This document shows, one piece after another, positions 44,511-54,737 of a DNA stretch of 64,000 nucleotides. Below the pieces are notes generated by a model. It was not told the origin of the DNA and searched no databases. It was given only the letters and a program-made list of their open reading frames with translations. The translations under genes and the position numbers were made by a program. The stretch is from a bacterium (GTDB lineage Bacteria > Chloroflexota > Anaerolineae > Caldilineales > Caldilineaceae): assembly GCA_016124945.1 (NCBI GenBank), contig WGMT01000021.1, positions 62,001 to 126,000 on the forward strand, in the 5' to 3' direction. Numbering within the stretch: position 1 is the first letter of the stretch; every line of letters begins with the position of its first letter.

Positions 44511-45416
44511 ATGAAGTTAAAACAGTTTGCGCATCTGGCATTGCTCGAATCTGAGGCCATTTATGTGATGCGCGAGGTGACGGCACAGTTCGAGCGACCG
44601 GCGCTACTCTTTTCCGGCGGCAAAGACTCGATCCTATTGGCCCATCTGGCGCGTAAAGCCTTCTACCCAGGCCGCATCCCCTTTCCCTTGCTCCACATTG
44701 ACACCGGACACAACTTTGTCGAAACATTGACCTTCCGTGATGAATTGGTGGAACAGATCGGCGCTCGCCTGATTGTGCGTTATGTGCAAGATTCGATTGA
44801 TCAGGGCCGCGCCGTCGAAGAGAGTGGCCCCAACCCCAGCCGCAATGGGCTGCAAACCATCACCCTCCTCGACGCATTGACCGAACTCAAGGTCGACGCC
44901 GCCATGGGCGGCGCCCGCCGCGACGAAGAAAAGGCTCGCGCCAAAGAACGTTTCTTCTCGCACCGCGACCGCTTCGGCCAATGGGATCCCAAAAACCAGC
45001 GCCCCGAGTTGTGGAACCTCTACAACGGGCGCAAACACATGGGCGAGCACTTCCGCGTCTTCCCCATCAGCAACTGGACGGAACTCGACGTCTGGCAGTA
45101 CATCGCCGCCGAAGAAGTGCCGCTGCCCAATCTCTACTTCTCTCACCGCCGCGACATCATCCGCCGCGAAGGCATGCTCCTCGCCGCCGGTGAGGTTGTC
45201 ACCGCCCAGCCGGGCGAAATGGTAGAAAGCCGCATCGTCCGCTTCCGCACCATCGGCGACATGACCTGCACCGGCGCCGTCGAATCTCGCGCCGCCACCC
45301 TCGACGAAATCATCCAAGAAGTCGCCAGCGCCCGTGTCACCGAGCGCGGCGGCCGCGCCGACGATCGCCGCTCCGAGGCGGCGATGGAAGATCGCAAGCG
45401 GCAGGGGTATTTTTAG
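44511..45416 (+). CDS. cysD: Sulfate adenylyltransferase subunit 2
   Basis: 301 residues, PAPS-reductase-like ATP pyrophosphatase fold: PP-loop LLFSGGKDSILLAHLA, HIDTGHNFVETLTFRD, MGGARRDEEKARAKER, WTELDVWQYI, and the conserved GCxT-equivalent MTCTGAVES. With CysN it makes APS from sulfate and ATP. The stop codon is followed at once by a repeat arm; cysN is displaced by about 490 bp. Confidence 0.95.
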   Translation: MKLKQFAHLALLESEAIYVMREVTAQFERPALLFSGGKDSILLAHLARKAFYPGRIPFPLLHIDTGHNFVETLTFRDELVEQIGARLIVRYVQDSIDQGRAVEESGPNPSRNGLQTITLLDALTELKVDAAMGGARRDEEKARAKERFFSHRDRFGQWDPKNQRPELWNLYNGRKHMGEHFRVFPISNWTELDVWQYIAAEEVPLPNLYFSHRRDIIRREGMLLAAGEVVTAQPGEMVESRIVRFRTIGDMTCTGAVESRAATLDEIIQEVASARVTERGGRADDRRSEAAMEDRKRQGYF

Positions 45417-45997
45417 GTGATTGGTGATTTGTGACTGGTGATTGGGGCAGAGGGTTGAGTGTGCGCAAGGTGTTGTGGGAAAGGAGTTTGTTGTGGAAGG
45501 TGGGTTTGAAGGGTTGGACTTTTATCAAGACAGTTTGACGTTGGTCAAGGCGGCCTATCAACTGGCTGGTAAGTTACCGGATTATGAGAAGTTCGGTCTT
45601 GCTTCGCAATTGCGACGTGCGGCGAGCAGTGTGCCGCTTAACATTGCCGAAGGATATGGACGCTATCACTATCTGGATCGTCTGCGCTTCTTGTACATTG
45701 CGCGTGGATCTTTGCAGGAGACGCTGAACGCCTTTGTGGTTGCACATAGTGTTGGCTACATCGATACTGAACAACTTAAATGGACACATGAACTAAAGTC
45801 TCAAATTGAGCGAAACTTGAACGGCTACTGTCGCTTTGTACGCCAGCAAGCCCAAGGACAAACCGAGTACGGCGACAATTACATTCGAGAAGACGAGATC
45901 CCCTATGCAGTCGAATAATCAACCAACCAATCGCCCTGCCGCCGAACCAACGGCGGATACCTCTGCCCCAATCACCAATCACCAATCACCAATCACC
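45416..45997. mobile_element. Cassette: four-helix-bundle gene between inverted repeats
   Basis: A 38-bp arm at 45416-45453 and its inverse at 45960-45997 match at 36 of 38 positions; both consist of GGTGATT units ending in GGGGCAGAGG. Between them is one gene. The left arm begins at the cysD stop and the right arm lies inside the cysNC reading frame. No target-site duplication or transposase is seen, so movement is an inference. Confidence 0.5.
45493..45918 (+). CDS. Four-helix-bundle protein (23S rRNA IVP family)
   Basis: 141 residues from a GTG at 45493 with AAGGAG 6 nt upstream. Family marks: [52 protein letters not shown]. These S23-like proteins occur in rRNA intervening sequences and as stand-alone genes in many repeated contexts; their function is unclear. 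It lies between cysD and cysNC and its end overlaps the cysNC start by 14 bp. Confidence 0.87.
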   Translation: MEGGFEGLDFYQDSLTLVKAAYQLAGKLPDYEKFGLASQLRRAASSVPLNIAEGYGRYHYLDRLRFLYIARGSLQETLNAFVVAHSVGYIDTEQLKWTHELKSQIERNLNGYCRFVRQQAQGQTEYGDNYIREDEIPYAVE

Positions 45998-47893
45998 AAC
46001 TCCCCCACCGACCTCCTCCGCTTCTCCACCGCCGGCTCCGTCGATGACGGCAAAAGCACGCTCATCGGCCGGCTGCTTTACGACTCGAAGGCCATCTTTG
46101 AGGACCAGATGGAGGCTGTAGAGTTGGCCAGCCGCAACCGCGGCGACGAGTACGTCGATCTGGCGCTGCTCACCGACGGGCTGCGCTCAGAACGGGAGCA
46201 GGGGATTACGATTGACGTGGCCTATCGCTACTTTGCCACGCCCAAACGCAAATTCATCATCGCCGACACGCCAGGACACATCCAATACACGCGCAACATG
46301 GTCACCGGCGCGTCTACGGCGGAGCTGGCGATCATCCTCATCGACGCCCGCAAAGGCGTGCTCACCCAATCCAAACGCCACGGCTTTTTGGCCGCACTCT
46401 TGCAGATCCCCCACCTCGTCGTCGCTGTCAATAAAATGGACCTGGTGGACTACGACCGCAAAGTCTACCAGCGCATCGTGGACGAATACAAGGCTTTCGC
46501 CGCCAAACTCGACATCAACGACATGGTCTTCATCCCACTGTCTGCGCTCAAAGGCGACAACGTGGTGGACAAAAGCCTCAACATGCCCTGGTACGACGGC
46601 ACCACCCTCCTCCACCACCTGGAGACGGTCAACGTCGGCACCAGCCGTAACATCATCGACTTCCGCTTCCCGGTGCAGACGGTCGTCCGCCCCAATCAGA
46701 ACTTTCGCGGTTTTGCCGGGCAGGTGGTCTCTGGGCGCATCGGCCCCGGCGAAGACATCGTCGTGCTGCCCTCCGGCATCAGCAGCCGTGTCCGCTCCGT
46801 GGTCACCTTCGACGGTGAACTAGAAGAAGCCGGTGTCGGCGATTCTGTCATCCTCACCCTGGAAGACGAAGTTGACATTAGCCGCGGGGATATGATCGTG
46901 CGTAAGCGCAACCTCCCCGAAAAGAGCAGCCAGATCGACGCCACCCTCTGCTGGATGAACGAAGAACCCATGGACCCTAACGGCGCTTATTGGCTGATCC
47001 ACACCACCCGCAACGTGCGCGCCTTCGTGTCTGAACTGAACTACAAGATCGACGTTGACACCATGCACCGCGAGCAGGCCCACACACTGGAACTCAACGA
47101 AATCGGGCGTGTCCAACTTACCACCACCCACCCGCTCTTCTTCGATCCCTACCAGGTCAACCGCAGCACCGGCAGCTTTATCCTCGTCGACCCGGCCACC
47201 AACAACACCGTCGCCGCCGGTATGATCCGCTCGGCCTCGCGCAACGTCGGTGATCTCGTCAACGAGGCCGAAGCCGAAGCCAAGCGCCGCCAATCCACCA
47301 ATGTCACCTGGGAGCAGACAGGTATCACCCGCTCCATGCGCGAGGAACTCAACGGCCACAAGGCTGCCGTCCTCTGGTTCACCGGCCTGTCAGGATCGGG
47401 CAAATCCACCATCGCCAAAGCGTTGGAACGCCGCCTCTTTGGCCTGGGCTGCCGCACCTTCTTCCTCGACGGCGACAACCTGCGCCACGGCCTCAACGGC
47501 GATCTCGGCTTCGCCCCCGAAGACCGCAAAGAGAACATCCGCCGCGCCGCCGAAGTAGCCAAACTCGCCTTCGCTCACGGCAACCTCGTCCTTGCCAGCT
47601 TCATCTCGCCCTACCAATCGGAGCGCGACTTTGCCCGTACCCTGCTCCCCGAAGGACGCTTCTTCGAAGTCTACGTCAAATGCGATCTCGAAGTGCTGAA
47701 ACGCCGCGACCCTAAAGGACTCTATGCCAAAGCCCTCGCCGGCGAGATCAAAGAATTCACTGGCATCTCGGCCCCCTACGAAGAACCGGCCCAGCCCGAC
47801 ATCCTCATCGAGTCGGACATTCAGAGCGTGGATGAGATCGTCGAATCGATCCTGGCGCGGCTGCTGCGGCTCAATGTTCTCTCGTCGATCTAA
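45905..47893 (+). CDS. cysNC: Bifunctional sulfate adenylyltransferase subunit 1 / APS kinase
   Basis: 662 residues from the ATG at 45905; no other start lies before the G domain. CysN part (about 36-470): P-loop GSVDDGKST at 44-52, [18 protein letters not shown]. CysC part (about 490-660): P-loop [30 protein letters not shown]. It makes APS with CysD and phosphorylates it to PAPS. Residues about 21-32 ([12 protein letters not shown]) are encoded by AATCACC repeat DNA, an oddity of this copy. Confidence 0.94.
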   Translation: MQSNNQPTNRPAAEPTADTSAPITNHQSPITNSPTDLLRFSTAGSVDDGKSTLIGRLLYDSKAIFEDQMEAVELASRNRGDEYVDLALLTDGLRSEREQGITIDVAYRYFATPKRKFIIADTPGHIQYTRNMVTGASTAELAIILIDARKGVLTQSKRHGFLAALLQIPHLVVAVNKMDLVDYDRKVYQRIVDEYKAFAAKLDINDMVFIPLSALKGDNVVDKSLNMPWYDGTTLLHHLETVNVGTSRNIIDFRFPVQTVVRPNQNFRGFAGQVVSGRIGPGEDIVVLPSGISSRVRSVVTFDGELEEAGVGDSVILTLEDEVDISRGDMIVRKRNLPEKSSQIDATLCWMNEEPMDPNGAYWLIHTTRNVRAFVSELNYKIDVDTMHREQAHTLELNEIGRVQLTTTHPLFFDPYQVNRSTGSFILVDPATNNTVAAGMIRSASRNVGDLVNEAEAEAKRRQSTNVTWEQTGITRSMREELNGHKAAVLWFTGLSGSGKSTIAKALERRLFGLGCRTFFLDGDNLRHGLNGDLGFAPEDRKENIRRAAEVAKLAFAHGNLVLASFISPYQSERDFARTLLPEGRFFEVYVKCDLEVLKRRDPKGLYAKALAGEIKEFTGISAPYEEPAQPDILIESDIQSVDEIVESILARLLRLNVLSSI

Positions 47894-49634
47894 TCCGCAA
47901 CCCGCCGGGTTTTCTGTAACCCGGTGGGTTTGTGTCTCGGAGAAGACCTGCCAGGTTGCAGAAAACCTGGCAGGTCTTGGCCGACGATCTACTATCCGCG
48001 TTCTATTCCCAGCCTCTCTCCTCGTCATCCTCCTTTCTGCTTGTGGACCGGCGACCCCGTCGGTCGCGCCGCAGATCATACCGGCCGCGCCCGTCACCGT
48101 CCACGCGCTACCCCTGCGCGAGGACGGACCCTGTCTCGGCCAATTTGTGGCACACGATCTCCACCACATCACCAGCACCGACGACGGCGAGGTGCGCATG
48201 TTCGAGGCCAACGGCGCAGGGGTGGGCATCGGCGATCTCGACAACGACGGCGATCTCGATCTCGTCTTCGGCAACTACGACGGCCCCAACTCAATCTTCT
48301 GGAACGAAGGCGATCTGCGCTTCCGTCAAGAAGAAATGCCCATCGGCCGCACCCGCGCCGTCGCACTCGTAGACGTAGACGCCGACGGCCGGCTCGACAT
48401 CGTGTTGACACGCACCACCGGCGCCGTCAACTATTGGCGCAATCTGGGTAATGGTGAATTTGCTCAGGAGTTCCTGCGTGGCTTTGCCCAACCTGCCTAC
48501 GTCATCGATTGGGCCGACGTCGACGGCGACGGCGATCTCGACGCCGTCACCGCCTCGTACGACGCCGCACTGCTCACCGATCTGGGCAACAGCTACCTGA
48601 TCAACGGCGGTGGCGGTGTCTATCTTCACACAAACCAGAATCTCTCCTTTACCCCGTTGGGGCTTGCCACCGAAGCGCAGGCCCTCGCCATCGCCCTCTG
48701 GGACGCCAACGACGACGGCAAACTCGACATCCAAGTTGGCAACGACTTTGCCGTGCGCGATTTCCTGTGGCTGCAAAGTGCGGACGGCTGGCAGCCAGAT
48801 TCACCCTTCCGTGAAACAAGCTACAGCACCATGAGCTACGATCTGGGCGACGTGGACAACCGTGGTGATTTGGCCCTCTTCGCCACCGACATGAAGCCCT
48901 ACACCACCGATCCGCGTGTGCTGGCGGTGTGGGCGCCGCTCATGCGCGACCTCTGGTTCTCGCCCGAAGAGGACGATCCGCAGCGTCAGGAAAACGCCCT
49001 GCTTCTGCTCGACAGAGACCAATTTCAGAACCGCGCCTACCCCCGCCGCGCCGACGCCACCGGCTGGAGCTGGTCGGGCGTCTTCGGTGATCTGGACAGT
49101 GACGGCTGGCTCGATCTCTACGTGGTCAACGGTTTCATTGAATATGAAATCTTCAGCTACCTGCCCAACCATGAGCTGGTGGAAGAAAATCAGGTGCTGC
49201 GCAACACCGGGCGAGGAGAATTCGAGCGCCGTCCCGATTGGGGGTTGGGCAGCACCCGCAGCGGACGGGGCATGGCGATGGGCGATCTCGATGGCGATGG
49301 CGATCTCGACATCGTCGTCAACAACCTGCGTGGCGCGGCCCAACTCTTCGAGAACCGCCTCTGCGGCGGCGACAATCTCCTTGTCGACCTGCGCTGGCCG
49401 TCCAGCCCGAATATCAACGCCGTCGGCGCAACCGTCTTTGTAGAAACGAATCAGGGCCGTCTGCGCCGCGACGTGCGTGTGACCCGCGGCTATCTTTCCA
49501 GCAGCGTTGGTCCGCTACATTTCGGCCTCGATCCAAACGCCGTCATCGAGCGTGTAGAGGTCCACTGGCCCGACAGGGCGATCTCCGTTGTTGACAACGT
49601 GGCACCAGACGTTACACTTCTCATCACACGTTAG
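47874..49634 (+). CDS. FG-GAP/VCBS repeat lipoprotein with ASPIC/UnbV domain
   Basis: 586 residues from an ATG overlapping the cysNC end. A lipoprotein signal ends in LLVILLSAC only after about 55 residues, which is too long for a normal n-region; those residues are encoded by hairpin repeat DNA, so the true start may be a non-ATG codon near 47985. The mature part has at least six FG-GAP blades with calcium loops ([66 protein letters not shown]) and a C-terminal ASPIC/UnbV domain ([25 protein letters not shown]). A beta-propeller surface protein. Confidence 0.87.
   Translation: MFSRRSNPQPAGFSVTRWVCVSEKTCQVAENLAGLGRRSTIRVLFPASLLVILLSACGPATPSVAPQIIPAAPVTVHALPLREDGPCLGQFVAHDLHHITSTDDGEVRMFEANGAGVGIGDLDNDGDLDLVFGNYDGPNSIFWNEGDLRFRQEEMPIGRTRAVALVDVDADGRLDIVLTRTTGAVNYWRNLGNGEFAQEFLRGFAQPAYVIDWADVDGDGDLDAVTASYDAALLTDLGNSYLINGGGGVYLHTNQNLSFTPLGLATEAQALAIALWDANDDGKLDIQVGNDFAVRDFLWLQSADGWQPDSPFRETSYSTMSYDLGDVDNRGDLALFATDMKPYTTDPRVLAVWAPLMRDLWFSPEEDDPQRQENALLLLDRDQFQNRAYPRRADATGWSWSGVFGDLDSDGWLDLYVVNGFIEYEIFSYLPNHELVEENQVLRNTGRGEFERRPDWGLGSTRSGRGMAMGDLDGDGDLDIVVNNLRGAAQLFENRLCGGDNLLVDLRWPSSPNINAVGATVFVETNQGRLRRDVRVTRGYLSSSVGPLHFGLDPNAVIERVEVHWPDRAISVVDNVAPDVTLLITR
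47899..47976. repeat. Two hairpin repeats of the AACC-G-C-GGTTTTCTG type
   Basis: AACCCGCCGGGTT/AACCCGGTGGGTT at 47899-47930 and GACCTGCCAGGTT/AACCTGGCAGGTC at 47945-47976. Loops TTCTGT and GCAGAA are inverse forms of the loop in the terminator at 31628. Confidence 0.8.
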
Positions 49635-49648
49635 GATTCAGCTACACC

Positions 49649-49825
49649 CAGTCATTCACGATTTTGACGCGGAGTAGGCATCCTTAGATGCTGGGTAGAC
49701 CAGAACAAGCCGCATCTGAGTTATTCATGCCCGGCTGTTCGCCACGGTGGATGAAAACCGGGCTACTTTCAGGGCAGGATGCTCTCTCCGCAATTTCGCA
49801 GAGAATCGTGACGTACTGACAAGGT
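49649..49825. repeat. Hairpin element, MITE/REP-like, copy 2 with nested insertion
   Basis: The arms (TCATTCACGATTTTGACGCG on the left, CGCAATTTCGCAGAGAATCG on the right) and the core GCATCC..GCATCTGAG match copy 3 at 60982-61098. Compared with it, 57 extra bases stand at about 49721-49777. They form their own hairpin (GCCCGG/CCGGGC). The element ends about 10 bp before hicA. Confidence 0.8.
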
Positions 49826-49835
49826 AGTACGTCGA

Positions 49836-50033
49836 ATGAAGATCCGAGAAATACTTCGACTGCTGGAGGACGATGGCTGGTATCTCGCCCGGACGCGAGG
49901 CAGCCACCGCCAATTCAAACATCCCACGAAGCCAGGAACAGTCACAGTCGCCGGTCAGCCCAACGACGATGTGCGCAAAGGCACGCTGAGCAGCATTCTG
50001 AGACAGGCCGGCCTGCCAAAGGAGTCTCAATGA
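49836..50033 (+). CDS. hicA: HicA-type mRNA interferase toxin
   Basis: 65 residues, double-stranded-RNA-binding-like fold. The catalytic His is in RTRGSHRQFKHP; GTVTVAGQPNDDVRKGTLSSILRQAGL is the family ending. Stops inside the hicB start (ATGATGG overlap), the usual toxin-first order. Confidence 0.93.
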   Translation: MKIREILRLLEDDGWYLARTRGSHRQFKHPTKPGTVTVAGQPNDDVRKGTLSSILRQAGLPKESQ

Positions 50034-50329
50034 TGGACAAAAGCGGGAAATACTTAATCGTCATTGAAAAAGGTGAAGGCACATATTCGGCCTATTCACC
50101 AGATGTACTCGGCTGTGTCGCCACCGGTGATACAGTTGAGGAAACTCTGGAAAATATGCGAGATGCGTTGATTTTCCATTTGGAGGCAATGGCTGACGAT
50201 GGAGATCCCTGGCCCGTTCCACGCGGTGTGCAATCCTATCTTGACGCCGTTCAAGAATCAGCAGGCGAAGATTATTATCTTACTCATGTCTCAGTAGACA
50301 GTGTGGCATCGCAGGCAATTCATGCGTAG
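50030..50329 (+). CDS. hicB: HicB-type antitoxin
   Basis: 99 residues. The partially degraded RNase H-like fold is seen in YLIVIEKGEGTYSAYSPDVLGCVATGDTVEE and LENMRDALIFHLEAMADDG. No clear DNA-binding domain at the C-terminus, so it may be a short HicB. Overlaps hicA by 4 nt. Confidence 0.9.
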   Translation: MMDKSGKYLIVIEKGEGTYSAYSPDVLGCVATGDTVEETLENMRDALIFHLEAMADDGDPWPVPRGVQSYLDAVQESAGEDYYLTHVSVDSVASQAIHA

Positions 50330-50356
50330 TTCAAGTAAGCTTGTCTCGCTGGCAGA

Positions 50357-51121
50357 ATGGTGGTGATCAGCATGAGCGGCAATTATATAGCTTTAAATCG
50401 ACTACCCCTCCTCTCCCTACTGCACCCGCGCCGGCGGTGGACGGTACTGTTCGCCGCACTGGTGGTGGCGTTGCTCCTCTGGAGTTGGATCGTCTTTCGG
50501 ACCAACATGCCGGTGTGGGGTGCGACGACGCTGGCGCTGGCGGTTATGCTCCCCGCGGCGATGCTGAAATGGCGCGATGACCTGATGCGCTGGGGGCCGG
50601 CGGTGGCGTTGCTCAGTGTGTTGATTGCCATGCAGGGCTTCCACACCATCGAGCACGCCGTACAGGTGATCCAGTACCACGTGCTCAAGTGGCCACCCTT
50701 TCAGTCCAGCGGGTTGATCTCGGCGGCCGACTCGGAGTGGGTCCACTTTACATGGAATTGGCTGGTGGTCGCCTGCGTTGTCTACCTCGTCTGGCAGGGG
50801 ATGCGCTCTTGGTGGGCGTGGGTGCTACTGATCTGGGCCGTGGCCCACGGCATTGAACACACCTACATGCTCATTCGCTTCTACCAGGCTGTAGACGAAA
50901 TCTACCGCCTCGCCATCGGCGACTCAGGATTGGTGCAGGGGTTGCCCGGCATCCTCGGGCGCGACGGTTGGTTGGCCTACAGCGGCCTGTGCGGGCGTAT
51001 CCCCGGCCTCACGACAGCCTCGCGCATTGACGTCCACTTTTGGTGGAATACAGGGGAAATTGTGTTGTTGTTGCTGGCGTCGCACCCGTTCCTGAAAGAG
51101 CGACTGGGGACTGGGGATTAG
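50357..51121 (+). CDS. Integral membrane protein with conserved histidines, unknown
   Basis: 254 residues with about six TM helices. Histidines are placed in or near the membrane: GFHTIEHAVQ, EWVHFTWNW, VAHGIEHTYM and DVHFWWNTGE, a pattern of possible metal or heme ligands. No family recognised. The last residues GTGD plus stop are encoded by repeat DNA. An internal ATG at 50372 is an equally good start. Tryptophan content is high. Confidence 0.6.
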   Translation: MVVISMSGNYIALNRLPLLSLLHPRRRWTVLFAALVVALLLWSWIVFRTNMPVWGATTLALAVMLPAAMLKWRDDLMRWGPAVALLSVLIAMQGFHTIEHAVQVIQYHVLKWPPFQSSGLISAADSEWVHFTWNWLVVACVVYLVWQGMRSWWAWVLLIWAVAHGIEHTYMLIRFYQAVDEIYRLAIGDSGLVQGLPGILGRDGWLAYSGLCGRIPGLTTASRIDVHFWWNTGEIVLLLLASHPFLKERLGTGD

Positions 51122-51138
51122 GGACTGGGGATAGAGAA

Positions 51139-51374
51139 TTCACCGCAAAGGCGCAAAAAAAGCTGAAGAGGAGAGAGATTTGTCTACAGATTTAAATCCG
51201 TTAAATCCATGTAATCTGTGGACCTCTTCTCTTCTTTCTTTGTAACTATTCAGCTTCAGGTGCGACGCACTGGCCCAAACGTTGCCGCATACAGGTCGCT
51301 CTCCTGGCCAGTGCGTCGCACCTGAATAGTTACCTTTCTTTTATCTTTGCGCTCTTTGCGCCTTTGCGGTGAAA
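51139..51374. repeat. Three nested hairpins upstream of the glycosidase gene
   Basis: Outer arms TTCACCGCAAAGGCGCAAA and TTTGCGCCTTTGCGGTGAA. Inside lie GTCTACAGATT/AATCTGTGGAC and, at 51242-51333, a MITE-like hairpin with arms GTAACTATTCAG...GTGCGACGCACTGGCC (28 bp identical, with 6 extra bases on the left). The loop of the last contains GCCGCAT and GCTCTC as in the elements at 49649 and 60982. Confidence 0.75.
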
Positions 51375-51403
51375 AACAGTTTACCTGGAGGAAGGAACTT
51401 CCA

Positions 51404-52741
<1,338 letters not shown>

Positions 52742-52781
52742 GGAGAGAAGGCAAAAGGCAAAGTGCAAAAGGCAAAAATCG

Positions 52782-53321
52782 ATGGGTGAAGCTCGGGAGT
52801 ATTTGGTACGACAATTGGATACGGCCTGGCAACTCACCAGCTATCACCTGGACGGACTCACCACCGAGGAATGTCTTTGGCGACCGGCGGCGGTGGGGCT
52901 GCATTTGTGGCCGGGGGAAGATGGCGGCTGGCGCGCTGATTGGCCCGACCGCGAAGACTACGACATCGGCCCGCCCAGCATCGGCTGGATCACCTGGCAC
53001 ATGGGCTTCTGGTGGTCGATGGTGATCGACCACTCTTTCGGCGCGCGGACGTTGACACGAGAGCAGATCCTGTGGCCGGGCACCGCCGAGGACGTGCGAT
53101 CCTGGATCGAGCGTCTGCACGCAGAATGGCGCAGCGCGCTCGACCAACTCCGCGACGCCGAATTGCAATCCACCGATCTCACCCATTGGCCGTTCACGCA
53201 GCGTCCTTTTGGCCATGTCGTCGCCTGGGCCAATGTAGAACTCACCAAGAACGCCGCCGAAATCGGTTATGCGCGTTTTTTGTATGCTGTCCGCTCCACT
53301 TCATCTGGAACCGACCATTAA
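52782..53321 (+). CDS. DinB-like four-helix protein
   Basis: 179 residues from the ATG at 52782. DinB/DUF664-type features: YLVRQLDTAWQLTSYHLDGL at the start, GWITWHMGFWWSMVIDHSFG with the first metal His, and WANVELTKNAAEIGYARFLYA at the end. The usual HxxxH of the last helix is replaced by N/E residues, so metal binding may be altered. It starts 40 bp after the glycosidase gene. Confidence 0.72.
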   Translation: MGEAREYLVRQLDTAWQLTSYHLDGLTTEECLWRPAAVGLHLWPGEDGGWRADWPDREDYDIGPPSIGWITWHMGFWWSMVIDHSFGARTLTREQILWPGTAEDVRSWIERLHAEWRSALDQLRDAELQSTDLTHWPFTQRPFGHVVAWANVELTKNAAEIGYARFLYAVRSTSSGTDH

Positions 53322-53327
53322 AAAGTC

Positions 53328-53397
53328 GTAGGATGGGTGTCGACCGCACAGAACACCTGGGTCATGTGTTAAGTTCGGCGGTCGAAACCCATCCTAC
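53328..53397. repeat. REP-like hairpin, GTAGGATGGGT type
   Basis: GTAGGATGGGTGTCGACCGC pairs with GCGGTCGAAACCCATCCTAC. This hairpin type is widespread in unrelated bacteria. It lies between the DinB-like gene and an MFS gene. Confidence 0.85.
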
Positions 53398-53441
53398 ACG
53401 GCATCGGCGCACCGTTGAAGGCACAATGAAGGATGGAATCT

Positions 53442-54653
53442 ATGTCTTCGGTGGTCGGCAATGTGCCGGGCGGGTGGCGACGGGCTGCCTGGTGGCCGGC
53501 GTTCGCTTTGCTCTCTGCGCAACTGCTCAACAGCCTGCGTGAAACCCCGCAGTTTGCCTTCTTCCTCATCTACCTCCAGGAAGATCTCGCCCTGGCCCCG
53601 ATTCAGATTTCCTGCGTAGTGGCCGGTGCACAGGTTACCGGGATGCTTGCGGCGCTCATGGGTGGCGCGATTACGGCCAGACTGGGCAGCAAGTGGACGC
53701 TTGTCTGTGGTATTGCCATAGCAGGGCTAAGCAGTTTCGTCTTTCACGTCCACTGGTTTTGGGGTGTGGCGCTCTTGTGGCTGTTGGGGGGCGCATCAGG
53801 CGGCTTGATCAATGTGGGCGGAAACAGCTACCTCACCCGTCTCAGCGCCCGCAGTGGGTTGGGTGTGCTGTCGGCGTTCTATGCGCTGAGCATGACGTTG
53901 GGTGGCGCTGTGGGCAGCCCAATTGCCGGTCTTCTCATCGAAGCGTATAGCTTTGATCTCTTTGGCTGGTACTCGCTGGGATTGGTCCTATTGGCGGTGA
54001 TCGTGGGCGCGCTGTGGCTGCCGGATCGACGGGATCGCCTGACGCGTCCGCCGGCGCTCTTTTCATTCTGGGCCAACATCGCGCCCACGGTGCGCCGACG
54101 TGAAGTGCAACTGCTCAGTGGCCTGCGCGGACTGCCTACCTTCTTCTACGGTACCTTGCACGTGTTGATCCCGCTCTTGATCAACGAACAGTCGGGCAAC
54201 AAAGTACTGGTGGCCGCCTACGGCACGGCGACGCTGGTGGTGGCTTCGGCCACACAGTTGCTGGTGGGGCGGGCCGCCGACCGCTGGGGCGCACGCGGAC
54301 CGTCTTTGCTTTCGTTCGGCCTACTGATCGTATCGGGGCTGGGGCTGGCGGTGGGCGCAGAGAGTGTGACACTGCTCTTCGTCTTCGGCATCCTCGGCAT
54401 TGCCGCCGCCTGGGCGCTTTCCACGCTGATGTACGTCCTCGTAGACGACGGCATCGCCAATGAGGGCCACCCCGCCACCTTCGGCTGGCTGCACGCCGTG
54501 TGGAGCTTCAGCATGGTCGCCGGAACACTGCTGAGCGGCTGGCTCGTGCGCATTGGGCCAGGGTGGCCTTTTCTGGTGGCGGGGTTGGCGAATGTGGGAT
54601 CGTTGGTGTTGGTGATGGCGTATTACCGGCGGTTGCAGAAGATCCAAGCGTAG
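53442..54653 (+). CDS. MFS transporter
   Basis: 403 residues from the ATG at 53442 (AAGGA 8 nt upstream; ATG at 53433 is possible). Twelve TM segments; loop TARLGSKW after TM2 and GRAADRWGARGP after TM8 are the MFS loops. Substrate unknown. Confidence 0.87.
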   Translation: MSSVVGNVPGGWRRAAWWPAFALLSAQLLNSLRETPQFAFFLIYLQEDLALAPIQISCVVAGAQVTGMLAALMGGAITARLGSKWTLVCGIAIAGLSSFVFHVHWFWGVALLWLLGGASGGLINVGGNSYLTRLSARSGLGVLSAFYALSMTLGGAVGSPIAGLLIEAYSFDLFGWYSLGLVLLAVIVGALWLPDRRDRLTRPPALFSFWANIAPTVRRREVQLLSGLRGLPTFFYGTLHVLIPLLINEQSGNKVLVAAYGTATLVVASATQLLVGRAADRWGARGPSLLSFGLLIVSGLGLAVGAESVTLLFVFGILGIAAAWALSTLMYVLVDDGIANEGHPATFGWLHAVWSFSMVAGTLLSGWLVRIGPGWPFLVAGLANVGSLVLVMAYYRRLQKIQA

Positions 54654-54737
54654 ATTCGATCCTAAAATTCACTGTAGCCCGGCGAATCATGCCAATCAAG
54701 AGCCGACGTCCGGCTGGGCAGGAGCAGAACATCCACC

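Noticed and set aside
44282-44560. 92-residue minus-strand ORF between topA and cysD
   Set aside because: It overlaps the cysD start and the TATAGT repeats and encodes nothing recognisable.
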